Shown here: positions 26,364-35,550 of the stretch, piece after piece
How positions within the stretch are numbered: position 1 is the stretch's first letter
How the letters are laid out: the number at the start of each line of letters is the position of its first letter
The notes under the pieces: generated by a model
What the model was told of the DNA's origin: nothing
The model's database searches: none
What the model saw: the letters and a program-made list of their open reading frames with translations, nothing else
DNA from: Chloroflexota bacterium
GTDB taxonomy: Bacteria; Chloroflexota; Limnocylindria; Limnocylindrales; CSP1-4
Direction of reading: 5' to 3'
DNA: 64,000 bases
NCBI GenBank assembly: GCA_019637815.1
Contig: JAHBUZ010000020.1
Span: forward strand, 1-64,000
Made by a program: the position numbers and the translations under genes

Positions 26364-28226
26364 GTGACGGCGCTCCACCGTGGCAGGTCGGCCCTGACCC
26401 TGATCCTGGCGATGCTGCTGTCCCTCGTCTGCGTGACGTCCGCGCTGGCGTCCGATCCGGTCCCATCACCGACACCGGGCACGCCCACCGGCACCACGTC
26501 CCCGGATGCCTCGGCCAGCCCGGGCGGCGACCCCGGGACGAGCCCGCTCCCCACCGCGACCCCCCGTCTCCAGCCGCTGCCCTCGCTCGATCCGGTCCCG
26601 CCGCTCGCCACCCCCGGGCCGCGGCTCGCCAAGGAGGTCGTGGCGTATCTCCCGTACTGGGTCGTGGCTGCCGCGAACGTGCCCTGGGACCCGGCCACCG
26701 AGCCCTGGATCCGCGACGGCCGCCTGACGGACGTGGTGCTGTTCAGCATCGGCATGCGTCGCAATGGCTCGCTCCGGCTCGATGAGCCGGGTGCCCGCAT
26801 GATCCTCGGCCCGGGCGGCACCGCCGTCATCCGCGAGGCCCATGCGCGGGGCATCCGGGTGCTCGTGTCGTTCACCTCGTTCGGGCGGGAGCGCAACGCC
26901 GCGTTCTTCGCGAACCAGGCAGCCATGGACCGGTTCGTGGCCGAGGCGGCGCAGCTCGTGCGTGCCCGGGGTCTCGATGGTGCTGACCTCGACGTCGAGC
27001 AGCTGGACGGCGAATGGTTCCGGAGCTACGGGGCGCTCGTCCGGGCGCTCGGTCGGGCGCTGCGTGCCCAGGACCCCGATGCGCGGGTCACCGTGGCGAC
27101 CAATGGCGCCAGCTCGGGCGCCCGCATGGCGCTGCGCGCGTTCCGCGGCGGTGCCGACCGGGCGTTCCTCATGGGTTATGCGTATCGCGGCCCCACCAGC
27201 CCCACGACGGGCACCATCGCACCGCTCGACCGTCGCGGCGCCGGCCTGGACCTGCGGGACAGCCTGGAGCTGTATCGAGGGCGTGGCGTGCCGCTCGACC
27301 AGGTCCTCGTCGGGCTGCCGCTGTATGGCATGACCTGGGCGACGACGGGCCCCGAGCGCAACGCGCGGCGGGCGCCGACGAGCGTCTCCGCGCGTGGCGC
27401 GGTGTCCCTGTTCCGCAACGTGGGCGTGGGCCTGCCACCGGGACCGGTCATCGCTGACACCGACCCGGTCGAATCGAGCGCCCGTCTGGCGTGGTTCGAT
27501 CCGGCACGTGGCAGCTGGTTCCAGACCTACTACGACACGCCGGTCACCATCCGTGCCAAGTACCTGCTCGCCCACGAGCTGGGGCTCGCGGGGATCGGTC
27601 TCTGGACGCTCGGCTACGACGCGGGCCTGGAGGGCTACGCGGCGCTCGCGGACGAGGCCTTCGGACGACCCGTCATCGACGCGGTCCACCTCGCCGCGGC
27701 GGTCACCGACCAGCCCGTCGTGCGCATCGGAGCGACCGTGTACCCGGCACACGCGCCGGTCATCGGCATGCGCATCGCCCCCGACGGCCGGACCTGGGGG
27801 GAGTGGCTCGACCCCGCCAGCTTCGACCCCCGCCAGGGTGGGCCACTCGCGTGGGAGCTGGGCGATGGGCCGGACGGCCGATACGAGGTCTGGCTCGAAG
27901 CCATGGACGAGGCCGGCGCCCGGTCGATGCCGGTCATGGCCTCGGTCCTGCTCGATCGTGCCCCGCCGACGCTCGAGGGGCCCTCGCTCCGACCGGGCCC
28001 CGTGCCCGGCTCATGGATCGTGCTGTTCGCCGCCCGGGATGCCGGGGGCGTGGCGAGCGTCGAGGTCCGGTGGCAGGCGGATGGGGCTGGATGGAGCGCC
28101 TGGCGGGTCCTCGACTCGCTCGCTGCGGGCAGCGTCGTGGCACCCGTGGGCAGCCTCGTGGAGGTCGAGGTGCGGGTCACCGACCACGCCGGCCGGACCA
28201 CGGTCGGTGGCGCGCGGGTCCGCTAG
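26364..28226 (+). CDS. Secreted GH18-family glycosidase
   Basis: The 620-residue protein has a Sec signal peptide (residues 1-30, ending ALAS), a Pro/Thr linker and a GH18 barrel at about 85-430. The catalytic signature DGADLDVEQ ends with Glu212 and the invariant Asp210. The C-terminal 190 residues look like beta-sandwich modules. The closest bacterial relatives by pattern are YaaH/SpVIII-like or chitinase-like hydrolases of beta-1,4-GlcNAc polymers, so peptidoglycan or chitin are the candidates. GTG 26364 has TACGGT 6 nt upstream and no ribosome site. Confidence 0.85.
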   Translation: MTALHRGRSALTLILAMLLSLVCVTSALASDPVPSPTPGTPTGTTSPDASASPGGDPGTSPLPTATPRLQPLPSLDPVPPLATPGPRLAKEVVAYLPYWVVAAANVPWDPATEPWIRDGRLTDVVLFSIGMRRNGSLRLDEPGARMILGPGGTAVIREAHARGIRVLVSFTSFGRERNAAFFANQAAMDRFVAEAAQLVRARGLDGADLDVEQLDGEWFRSYGALVRALGRALRAQDPDARVTVATNGASSGARMALRAFRGGADRAFLMGYAYRGPTSPTTGTIAPLDRRGAGLDLRDSLELYRGRGVPLDQVLVGLPLYGMTWATTGPERNARRAPTSVSARGAVSLFRNVGVGLPPGPVIADTDPVESSARLAWFDPARGSWFQTYYDTPVTIRAKYLLAHELGLAGIGLWTLGYDAGLEGYAALADEAFGRPVIDAVHLAAAVTDQPVVRIGATVYPAHAPVIGMRIAPDGRTWGEWLDPASFDPRQGGPLAWELGDGPDGRYEVWLEAMDEAGARSMPVMASVLLDRAPPTLEGPSLRPGPVPGSWIVLFAARDAGGVASVEVRWQADGAGWSAWRVLDSLAAGSVVAPVGSLVEVEVRVTDHAGRTTVGGARVR

Positions 28227-28263
28227 CTCGTCACCTCCGAGCCGGTCGGTGTCTCTCGTGTGT

Positions 28264-29136
28264 TCAGGGCTCCCACAGGCGGCGACGGGCTTCCTCGATG
28301 GTCAGACGCGCGAGGGGTGGCACCGAGATCCGCTCGATGAGGATCCCATCCGGACCGTAGAAGTCCAGGTCGAAGAGGCGGATGTCGAAGGCGGCCGCAT
28401 AGCGCTCGAGCATGTCACTCGTGAACCTCTTTCGCATCCGCCTGGCGGCGTAGGCCGCTGGCTCCTCGAACGGCTGCTGATCTCCGGCCGTGACGAACAC
28501 CAGGCGCCCATCCCACGCGAGCTGCACTGTGCGGATGTGGTAGTTGCGGAAGCCCGGGTAGATGTCCTTCGCCTCGGGCCCTTCCAGTTCGAACCGCACG
28601 TCAGCGGGCATCAGACGCGGTCGGCGCAAGAGCCGCCCCAGGAGCGTCGGCATCGTCGCGCAGCTGACGCCGATGGACCGGCACCCGAGACGCTCGGCAA
28701 CGACGTGCAACGGTCCCCAGGGGTCCGGGAAGGGCGCGCCGTTGTCGAAGAGGGCCGTCCAGCGGCTGTCGGTCGACAACAACAGCCGCCGCTCGCTGGT
28801 TCCGACCGTGAGCGGCTCCAGGTTCCGGAGGACCTCGGGGAAGGGCGCCCTCAGCGGTCGGATCGTCACCGGTCCGGGAGGGACCTCCTTCTCGTGTGCA
28901 CGGCGGAGGCGCTCCTCCGCCGGGCTGAAGATCACCGGGACGAGCGGGAGATCGCCGTGCAGCGCATGGCCCGGCACGCCGTGTACCGGGTCCTGTGCCA
29001 GGAGTTCCGGGATCTCCTCATACCACGCCTGAAAGGCGGCCGCGACTTCGTCGATGGGTGCCTCGAAGAACCCGAAGGAGTCGGTCACCGGGCTGTAGCG
29101 GTCAGCGGCGAGTGTGCGCATCACGGACCCACCCAT
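28264..29136 (-). CDS. Hypothetical protein, possible immunity-type family
   Basis: The 290-residue soluble protein has no named domain that I can be sure of. The segment RWTALFDNGAPFPDP followed by AERLGCRSIGVSC resembles a family of actinobacterial hypothetical proteins whose genes often lie near secreted-toxin immunity genes. ATG 29136 has TACAGT at 29144-29149, 7 nt upstream, fitting the leaderless pattern; the open frame to 29820 runs antisense to the Imm26 gene and is not used. The neighbours (Imm26, DUF4259) make an immunity or toxin-binding role plausible. Confidence 0.65.
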   Translation of the reverse strand: MGGSVMRTLAADRYSPVTDSFGFFEAPIDEVAAAFQAWYEEIPELLAQDPVHGVPGHALHGDLPLVPVIFSPAEERLRRAHEKEVPPGPVTIRPLRAPFPEVLRNLEPLTVGTSERRLLLSTDSRWTALFDNGAPFPDPWGPLHVVAERLGCRSIGVSCATMPTLLGRLLRRPRLMPADVRFELEGPEAKDIYPGFRNYHIRTVQLAWDGRLVFVTAGDQQPFEEPAAYAARRMRKRFTSDMLERYAAAFDIRLFDLDFYGPDGILIERISVPPLARLTIEEARRRLWEP

Positions 29137-29385
29137 GGGGTCGACTGTAGCGGTCCTGCCGGTCACGGGAGTCCGTCGCCAGAGGGGTTCGTCCTGCTTG
29201 AAGCTCCGGGGGATCGTCGCCCCGCCAATGCCCGGGATGCCTCCCGCGGTCTTCGCCCATCCCCTGGGATAGGGGAAGGGCCACTTCCAGGTGGTCCGCG
29301 ATCCAGGGCGATCCGGACGGTGGTACCGTCGTCCAGCTGCGTGACTGACTCCACTCTCTCCGCGACGTCCCGGATCGGAGGCACG

Positions 29386-29514
29386 ATGCGACTGGTCGAG
29401 ACCGATGATCCCTGGACCCCGCTTCCGGAGCTGGCGGATGGGGAGGTCCTCGTCGTCGTCAGCCTCACAGAGCTTGGCTGGCTCGGCGAGCCGTCCCGTG
29501 GCCAGGAACCCTGA
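29386..29514 (+). CDS. Small 42-residue ORF coupled to the Imm26 gene
   Basis: An ATG with GGAG 5 nt upstream opens a 42-residue frame beginning MRLVETDDPWTPLPELADG. Its TGA (29512-29514) is directly followed by the GTG start of the Imm26 gene. The composition (acidic start, hydrophobic LVVVSLTELGWL middle) is protein-like. The spacing suggests translational coupling. It could be a leader peptide or a small partner protein. Confidence 0.5.
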   Translation: MRLVETDDPWTPLPELADGEVLVVVSLTELGWLGEPSRGQEP

Positions 29515-30018
29515 GTGGACCAGCACAGCCGTGTGGCACGACGCTACCGGGCAGGCGCCATCGTCGCGGTCCCGCTCGACGACGGTGGATATGCCGTGTG
29601 TGTGGTGGCCCGGCGCCATGGCACCGTGATCCTCGGATACTTCTTCGGGCCTCGGTACCAGGACGTCCCGACCATCGAGGGGCTCCCGACCCTGCGCGCA
29701 GACGACGCGTTGCTGGCTATCGTCGTCGGGGACTTCTCGATCCGCGACGGCGAGTGGCCGATCATCGGCAGGATCCCCGGCTGGGAGCCCGAGCAGTGGC
29801 CGATGCCCGTGTTCCGCCACGAGGACCTCCTCACCGGCCGCATCCGGAGGGTCCAGTACGAGGACGACCTCTTCACCGAGCGGTTCCTGCCCGATGCCCC
29901 GGGCATGGAGCGGCTGACCAGCGACGGGCAGTACGGGACTGGCACAGCCCCCGCGTTGGTGCGCAGACTTCTGGATGACCCGGACTACGTCCAGCCGCTC
30001 TCGTATCGTCCGGGCTGA
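29515..30018 (+). CDS. Imm26-family immunity-like protein
   Basis: The 167-residue protein starts with RYRAGAIVAVPLDDGGYAV followed by LGYFFG. This is the hallmark of the Imm26 family, found beside polymorphic toxins with nuclease-type tips. No toxin gene is present within the window, so this is an orphan immunity gene, possibly defending against toxins from neighbours. GTG 29515 follows the stop of the 42-residue ORF with no gap. Confidence 0.75.
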   Translation: MDQHSRVARRYRAGAIVAVPLDDGGYAVCVVARRHGTVILGYFFGPRYQDVPTIEGLPTLRADDALLAIVVGDFSIRDGEWPIIGRIPGWEPEQWPMPVFRHEDLLTGRIRRVQYEDDLFTERFLPDAPGMERLTSDGQYGTGTAPALVRRLLDDPDYVQPLSYRPG

Positions 30019-30072
30019 GACAGGACGGGCTCATCTGCGGGGTAACGGTCCCGGAGTACGCGGAGGTGGGAC

Positions 30073-30516
30073 ATGGGCGCTTGGGGTGGGGGATCCTTCG
30101 ACAACGACGACGCGATGGACTGGCTCGCCGAGCTCGAGGATTCGGACGACGCGGAGGTGCTGCGGAGTGCGCTCGACGCGGTCGCCGATGCGGATGCCGG
30201 CGACTACGTGGAGGTACCCGACGCCTCGTGCGCGCTGGCCGCCGCGGAGGTCATCGCCGCCGGGTCCGGTGCACCGGCCGCGAGCCTGCCGCCGGAGGCC
30301 CTCGCGTGGGTCAGCGCGCATCACGACGGCGTGACGGCCGGAATGGTCCGCCATGCCTACCAGGTGGTCGTCCGCGTCGCCGGGGACTCGGAGCTGCGTG
30401 AGCTGTGGGATGAGTCGGCCCACCGGGACGAATGGCGCACCGTGGTCATCGACCTCCAGCGCCGGCTCACCGCGGCGATCGGTGTTGAGCCGGAAGCGCT
30501 GTTCGAGAATGCCTGA
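30073..30516 (+). CDS. DUF4259 protein
   Basis: The 147-residue protein begins MGAWGGGSFDNDDAMDWLAEL, the N-terminal signature of DUF4259. This family is widespread in bacteria and often sits among immunity genes of polymorphic toxin systems. GGAGGTGG stands shortly before ATG. It lies 54 bp after the Imm26 gene on the same strand, so both are probably on one transcript. The biochemical role is unknown. Confidence 0.85.
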   Translation: MGAWGGGSFDNDDAMDWLAELEDSDDAEVLRSALDAVADADAGDYVEVPDASCALAAAEVIAAGSGAPAASLPPEALAWVSAHHDGVTAGMVRHAYQVVVRVAGDSELRELWDESAHRDEWRTVVIDLQRRLTAAIGVEPEALFENA

Positions 30517-30570
30517 CTGGCGACCTCCCGCGTTCGAGCGATAACCCCGGGGGCCTGCGCCAGTCGAACC

Positions 30571-31617
30571 TTACGTCGGGTGCTGCTCACCGCGTCGGGT
30601 CCGGAGCACGATGCCCGTGAAGGGCACCCGGACCTCCGTGAACGTCTCGGTCGAGACCAGGAACCCCGCCAGGAGCAGGACCACCCCGATGAGCTTGCCC
30701 AGCGCGTACAGCTCGGTGGAGCCGAACCGGTTGAGGCTGTCGGTGATGGTCGGCACGAGACCACCGAGCGCGAGCAGGATGGTCGCGGGCACCCGGCTGT
30801 GGAGTCGGCCCGCGAACAGGGCGCGGATCGCTCCGGGCAGCGAGACCACGAAGTCCACGACCAGCGCGAACGGCGACAGGATGAGCTGGAACAGGAACTG
30901 CTCGCCCGGCTGGTCGGGGTCGAGCGAGTAGGGCAGGATGCGCTTCTTGGGCATGAACATCCAGGCCGAGAACAAGGCGCCCAGGATGAGCGCGAAGGCG
31001 CCCGTCACGTTGAGGAACGGGGTCAGGAGCCGCAGCTCACCGGGCAGGATGGCGCCCGTGGGTGCACCCGTCGCCGGGTCGATGGAGTAGCCCGGGGCCG
31101 GCAGCGTGGTGCCCACCATGAGCACGATGGACAGCAGGCTCGCACCCACCACCGCGATCGCCGCGAGTCGCGGCCAGCGGTCGTCGCCCAGCCACGTGGC
31201 CACCGCCACCGCGAACGCGAGCGCCCCCGCCACGATGAAGTAGACCAGGGGCACGATGCCCACGTCGCCGTACTCGGCCGGGAAGCGACGCGGCGTCAGG
31301 AACGTGAACAGACCCGCAAAGAAGAGACACAGCGCGAAGCCATAGCCGAAGCGGGTCCGGCCGAGCAGGAACGCATTGCCGAGTCCCAGCCAGCCGGCGG
31401 TCCAGACGGCACCCGTGAGATACCAGACGCGATACAGCGGCTCGCTCCAGCCGGCGGCGGCCGCGATCGCCTCGCATCCCGCGGCGACCGCGAAGGCCGT
31501 CATGCCCACGCACCACACCAGCTGGTACGGCTGGCGTCGACGACGCCACTGGTCGGCGAGCGCCACGGCCATGATCGCCGCGAGCAGCGAGGTCAGGGCA
31601 GGGATGAGCACGTCCAT
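30571..31617 (-). CDS. Multi-pass membrane protein of unknown function
   Basis: The 348-residue protein has about nine or ten hydrophobic helices, from VLIPALTSLLAAIMAVALA at the N-terminus to a last one near residue 325, and a basic C-terminal tail. I see no transporter or enzyme motif. It lies 535 bp downstream of the zinc-ribbon gene start on the same strand order and 54 bp from the convergent DUF4259 gene. It is a structurally clear but functionally unassigned gene. Confidence 0.75.
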   Translation of the reverse strand: MDVLIPALTSLLAAIMAVALADQWRRRRQPYQLVWCVGMTAFAVAAGCEAIAAAAGWSEPLYRVWYLTGAVWTAGWLGLGNAFLLGRTRFGYGFALCLFFAGLFTFLTPRRFPAEYGDVGIVPLVYFIVAGALAFAVAVATWLGDDRWPRLAAIAVVGASLLSIVLMVGTTLPAPGYSIDPATGAPTGAILPGELRLLTPFLNVTGAFALILGALFSAWMFMPKKRILPYSLDPDQPGEQFLFQLILSPFALVVDFVVSLPGAIRALFAGRLHSRVPATILLALGGLVPTITDSLNRFGSTELYALGKLIGVVLLLAGFLVSTETFTEVRVPFTGIVLRTRRGEQHPT

Positions 31618-31657
31618 GATGGATCCCGCGGCTCAGACCGCGCGGACGCAGCCGCCG

Positions 31658-32035
31658 TCAGGCGGGCAGGAACTCGTGGGACTCGTGGTGGCGCCCATCG
31701 CACAGACCGTAGGCTGCCGGCTCGATGGGCAGCGGCACGGGCCGCATGAGCTCCCGCACCTCGGACAACCGGCACAGGTAGTGGCCGCGGGCGCGTGCCC
31801 AGATCCGGAAATGCTCCGGGTCCGCGTGGAACTGGTGCGGACCGGGGTTGAGGGGCGCGGGCGTGGCCCACGAGGGCGGCGCCTCACGCGCGATGGCGTC
31901 CATGATGGACACCCGGAAGGGCGTGCCCGTGATGGGCTCGCCGCAGCCGGCACATCGCTTGCCGTCGTTCTCATCGAACACGGTGGGGATGCGGATGCCC
32001 ATGATCTGGCCGCCGCGGAACCTGGTCGCTGTCAC
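31658..32035 (-). CDS. Small zinc-ribbon-like hypothetical protein
   Basis: The 125-residue protein has CAGCGEPI about 25 residues from the start, further Cys residues in YLCRL and GLCDGRHH, and a His-rich end, suggesting a bound zinc. GTG 32035 was chosen over ATG 32002 because TACGAT (32042-32047) lies 6 nt upstream, the leaderless arrangement of this genome. The frame is open to 32485 but overlaps the divergent epimerase gene. No family is recognised. Confidence 0.6.
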   Translation of the reverse strand: MTATRFRGGQIMGIRIPTVFDENDGKRCAGCGEPITGTPFRVSIMDAIAREAPPSWATPAPLNPGPHQFHADPEHFRIWARARGHYLCRLSEVRELMRPVPLPIEPAAYGLCDGRHHESHEFLPA

Positions 32036-32141
32036 GTCCGGATCGTAGCAGGGTCCGGCCCGTGGGCGCGCGATGGCGGCAGGTGATGCGGCGTACCCTG
32101 TGCCGGACGCGGATGGCTGGTCGTGCAGGAGGGAGCGCTGG

Positions 32142-33002
32142 ATGCGGGTATGCGTGACGGGAGCGAACGGGAAGCTCGGACGCGGCGTCGTCGCGGAGCT
32201 GCTGGCGCATGACCATGACGTCGTGGCCACCGATGCCGTCGGTGCGCCCGGCCACCTGAGCGACCTCGGCGTCCCCCTCGCCCACGCGGACCTGACCGAC
32301 CTCGGGCAGGCCGTCGACATCCTCCAGGGCGTCGATGCGGTGATCCATCTCGCCAACATCCCGGCGCCCGGCATCGAGACGCCCGCCAACACGTTCACGC
32401 GCAACGTGAGCATGAACTTCCACGTGTTCCACGCCGCGACCCTGCTGGGCATGGCGCGCGTCGTGTGGGCGTCGAGCGAGACCACGCTCGGGCTGCCGTT
32501 CGATGTGCCGCCCCGCTACCTGCCCATCGATGAGGCGCACTATCCCCTGCCCACGAGCACGTACGCCCTGTCCAAGGTGGTCAGCGAGACCATGGCGGAG
32601 CAGATGGCCGCGTGGTCCGGGATCCCGTTCGTGGCGCTCCGGTTCTCGAACATCATGGCGCTCACGGACTACGAGCACTTCCCGTCGTGGCAGCACGATC
32701 CGCAGATCCGGCGCTGGAACCTGTGGAGCTACATCGACCTGCGGGATGCCGCGTCGGCGTGTCGCCTCGCCCTCGAGGCGCCCGTCAGCGGGGCGCGCAG
32801 CTACGTCATCGCGAACGCGGACACCGTCATGGAGCGACCCACCACGGAGCTCCTGCGAGCGTGCTTCCCGGATGTGCCGCTCCGCGATGACATCGCCGGG
32901 ACCGGCAGCCTGTTCTCGACGGCGGCCGCGCGGCGGGATCTCGACTGGCGTCCGCGTCACTCATGGCGCGACGAGGTAACCGGGCACGCTCGGAGCGCCT
33001 GA
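32142..33002 (+). CDS. NAD-dependent epimerase/dehydratase (extended SDR)
   Basis: The 286-residue protein begins with the NAD-binding motif VTGANGKLGRG and has the catalytic YALSK (Tyr and Lys) near residue 145. It resembles GalE-like or uronate-dehydrogenase-like extended SDRs, but is shorter than typical GalE. ATG 32142 follows GGAGGGAG-like purines. It stands alone on its strand. The substrate, probably a nucleotide sugar or a sugar acid, is not determined. Confidence 0.88.
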   Translation: MRVCVTGANGKLGRGVVAELLAHDHDVVATDAVGAPGHLSDLGVPLAHADLTDLGQAVDILQGVDAVIHLANIPAPGIETPANTFTRNVSMNFHVFHAATLLGMARVVWASSETTLGLPFDVPPRYLPIDEAHYPLPTSTYALSKVVSETMAEQMAAWSGIPFVALRFSNIMALTDYEHFPSWQHDPQIRRWNLWSYIDLRDAASACRLALEAPVSGARSYVIANADTVMERPTTELLRACFPDVPLRDDIAGTGSLFSTAAARRDLDWRPRHSWRDEVTGHARSA

Positions 33003-33018
33003 TCGACATCAGGACTGC

Positions 33019-33072
33019 GGTCTAACTGCGAGACCGTCACTGCTTGACATCTTCGCAGTTCGCCGTCAGATT
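33019..33072 (+). promoter_or_regulatory. Inverted repeat and promoter before the AlbA_2-domain gene
   Basis: CGGTCT and AGACCG form an inverted repeat (33019-33024 and 33032-33037, 7-nt loop). It is followed by TTGACA (33045-33050), a 16-nt spacer and CAGATT (33067-33072), which ends 6 nt before ATG 33079. The promoter thus gives a leaderless message. The inverted repeat could be an operator or the terminator of the epimerase gene. Confidence 0.55.
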
Positions 33073-33078
33073 CGCGCG

Positions 33079-34872
33079 ATGATCGGGTTCGATGCCGTCG
33101 CTCTCCTCCAAGCGATTCAGGCGGGAGCGTCCCCTGGACAACTCGAGACGCAGACGCTCGAGTTCAAGCAGGAGGACCCCGACCTCAAGCGAACGCTCGA
33201 CATCCTCGCAGACGCAGTCGTTTGCCTCGCGAACGCGGAGGGCGGCATCCTCATGCTTGGGGTCGCGGATCGGTCGGATGCCGCGGGTGGCCCGCTCCGA
33301 GGAATCACTGCACGTGTGACGGTGGATACCGTCAGACGCGCGGTGTTCGACCAGACGCGACCCGGTCTGTCCGTACCGGTCGCAGAGATCGAGCATGCCG
33401 GCGCCCGGTTCCTCGTGCTCGCCGTCCCGCAGGGAGCGGTGTTCTACTCGAACGCGCGTGGGACTGCGACCCGACGTGTCGGACGAGACTGCATGCCCTT
33501 CCCGCCGGAGCAACAACGACAAGCCGCAGCGGCACGCGGCCAAGTCGACTGGTCTGCCGAGACCCTTCCTGTGGGCGTGAGCGACGTCGCAGCCGATGAG
33601 ATCCGCCGGGTCCGGCGCCTGCTCAGCCTGGCCGGTCGTGACCACCTTGCCGGTCTCGATGACGTGCGGCTGCTCCGCGATCTCCGCCTGCTCGGTCCCG
33701 AGGACCGGCTCACCCGTGCCGGCCTGTTGCTCGTGGGCCACGAGGAAGATATCGCGGTCCACATCCCCACATATGGGTACGCCTATCAGTATCGCGCGGC
33801 CACCGGGACCGAGGCGAGCGCCCGGTTCCGCGGTCGGCGCCCCATCCTTTCAGGGATCGATCTGCTGCTGGAGGCCGTCGCTGTCCGGACCAGGGTCCAT
33901 CCGATCCCAGCCGCAGATGGCGTCCAGCTCCAGATCCGCGACTTCCCGGGCGAGGCAGTGCGTGAACTGGTCGTGAACGCGCTCGTCCACCGAGACTACG
34001 AGCAGGAGGGTTCGGTCGACCTCGAGCACTCGCCGGATTGGCTCGTGGTCCAGAGCCCAGGAGGGCTCGTGTTCGGCATCACGCCCGAGAACATCCTGAC
34101 GCACCCGTCGACACCGCGTCACCGTCTCCTGCTGGAGACGGTGACCCTCCTCCAGGTCGCAGAACGGACCGGCCAAGGCATCGACCGCACCTATCGAGAG
34201 CTCCTCAGGACTGGCAAGCCACCCCCGACGGTGACCGATGACGGATTCCAGGTGCGGGTCCTCGTGCCCGGCGGCACAGGGAACGATGCCTTCGCACGCT
34301 TCGTCGCTGATGCCGATGAGGCCATCGGCAAGGACATCGACGCCCTACTCGCCCTCGCACATCTCCGGGAGCGGCGAAACGTGAACGCCGCGGATCTCGG
34401 CACGTCAGCGCAACGGTCCCAGACCGAAGCGCAGCGAGTCCTTGAGCACCTGGTCGGCGAAGGCCTCATCGAGCCGACCCGCAGGACCGCCCGGAAACCA
34501 TTCCCCACCTACGTCCTGACAGCCGCAGCCCTGGTCGCCATGGGCCGCGCGGTCGGCTATCACTGGCGCCAGACCGACGACATCGACCGGAAGGTGCTGG
34601 ACCATGTTCGCGAATACGGCCACGTCACGAACCAGACACTTCGCCGGCTCTTCGATCTCGACATCCCCATCGCTCGCGACATCCTCCGGGATCTGCAGCA
34701 GCGCGAGATCCTTCGCAAGATCGACCCTGGGCGCGGCGGACCTGGGATCCGCTATGGCCCCGGACCGGCGTTCGATCGTGCTGCCGGCCCCCGATCCCGA
34801 CGACGTCCTGCTCCGCCCGCGGAACCGGCGCCTGCCGTAGCTCCTCTGTGGACCGAGGTCGACGAACCGTGA
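33079..34872 (+). CDS. AlbA_2 / divergent HATPase-domain protein
   Basis: The 597-residue protein has an N-terminal AlbA_2 (Schlafen-like, AAA_4) domain with TLEFKQ and a NAEGGILMLGV segment around residues 50-62. A central HATPase_c_4-type region follows (LVVNALVHRDYEQEG and an ERTGQGIDR motif, about 290-375), then winged-helix segments in the last 200 residues. Such proteins are usually annotated as transcriptional regulators, and some occur in defence islands. It overlaps the PaiB-like gene by 4 bp. The DNA around it shows a less extreme GC bias than its neighbours. Confidence 0.85.
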   Translation: MIGFDAVALLQAIQAGASPGQLETQTLEFKQEDPDLKRTLDILADAVVCLANAEGGILMLGVADRSDAAGGPLRGITARVTVDTVRRAVFDQTRPGLSVPVAEIEHAGARFLVLAVPQGAVFYSNARGTATRRVGRDCMPFPPEQQRQAAAARGQVDWSAETLPVGVSDVAADEIRRVRRLLSLAGRDHLAGLDDVRLLRDLRLLGPEDRLTRAGLLLVGHEEDIAVHIPTYGYAYQYRAATGTEASARFRGRRPILSGIDLLLEAVAVRTRVHPIPAADGVQLQIRDFPGEAVRELVVNALVHRDYEQEGSVDLEHSPDWLVVQSPGGLVFGITPENILTHPSTPRHRLLLETVTLLQVAERTGQGIDRTYRELLRTGKPPPTVTDDGFQVRVLVPGGTGNDAFARFVADADEAIGKDIDALLALAHLRERRNVNAADLGTSAQRSQTEAQRVLEHLVGEGLIEPTRRTARKPFPTYVLTAAALVAMGRAVGYHWRQTDDIDRKVLDHVREYGHVTNQTLRRLFDLDIPIARDILRDLQQREILRKIDPGRGGPGIRYGPGPAFDRAAGPRSRRRPAPPAEPAPAVAPLWTEVDEP

Positions 34873-35525
34873 CGCTCTACCAGCCGGGTCATGACCGCTT
34901 CCGGGTCGCCGATCCGCTCGCGGAGCTGGCTCGACTCTGTGCGGACGTGCCGGCCACGCTCGTCACACTCTCGAGCAAGGGCCTGGTCGCATCGATCCTG
35001 CCCATGGTCCTCCACGCGGACATCGGGGAGCGAGGCGTCCTGCGTGGGCACCTCGCGCGTGGCAACCCGCAATGGCGTGACATCTCGCCGGACGTGGCGG
35101 CGCTCGCGCTGCTCGACGGTCCGGACACGTACGTCACGCCCGCGTGGTACGAGACCAAGCGCCGGACCGGCAGGGATGTCCCTACCTGGAACTACGTGAC
35201 GGTCCAGGTGCGCGGCCCGGTCGGGGTCCACGAGGAGGCCGACTGGCTGCTGCCGCACCTGCGGTCGCTCGTCGATCGACACGAGGCCGGTCGCCCCGAC
35301 CCGTGGTCGGTGGACGATCCGCCGCCGGGCTACATCGAGACCCACGCGAGGGCCGTCGTGGGCATCGAGCTGCACATCGCGTCGGTGGAGGCGAAGCGCA
35401 AGCTGAGCCAGAACCGCATCGCGGTCGACTTCGATGGGATCGTGACGGGTCTGGGTGCAGGCACGCCTCGCGAGCAGGCGGTCGCCGCCGAGATGGCCCA
35501 CGAATCGCCACGCGACCAGGAGTGA
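34869..35525 (+). CDS. PaiB-like FMN-binding protein
   Basis: The 218-residue protein starts VTLYQPGHDRFRV and contains LPMVLHAD, TWNYVTVQVRGP and KLSQNR, matching the PaiB FMN-binding split-barrel family, often called negative transcriptional regulators of sporulation and protease genes. A flavin-linked oxidoreductase activity is equally likely. GTG 34869 overlaps the stop of the AlbA_2 gene as GTGA, so the pair is translationally coupled; ORF extension to 34848 is not needed. Confidence 0.87.
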   Translation: MTLYQPGHDRFRVADPLAELARLCADVPATLVTLSSKGLVASILPMVLHADIGERGVLRGHLARGNPQWRDISPDVAALALLDGPDTYVTPAWYETKRRTGRDVPTWNYVTVQVRGPVGVHEEADWLLPHLRSLVDRHEAGRPDPWSVDDPPPGYIETHARAVVGIELHIASVEAKRKLSQNRIAVDFDGIVTGLGAGTPREQAVAAEMAHESPRDQE

Positions 35526-35550
35526 CCGCCGCCTCGTCCTGTGATGGATG

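Noticed and set aside
25958..26926. Minus-strand frame with repeats of the type PPWFAPA
   Set aside because: The repeated peptide merely translates the 16-bp non-coding tandem array and then runs antisense to the GH18 gene.
30515..30565. Inverted repeat GACTGGCG/CGCCAGTC between DUF4259 and a membrane-protein gene
   Set aside because: The loop is 35 nt long and no T-run follows, so a terminator could not be supported.
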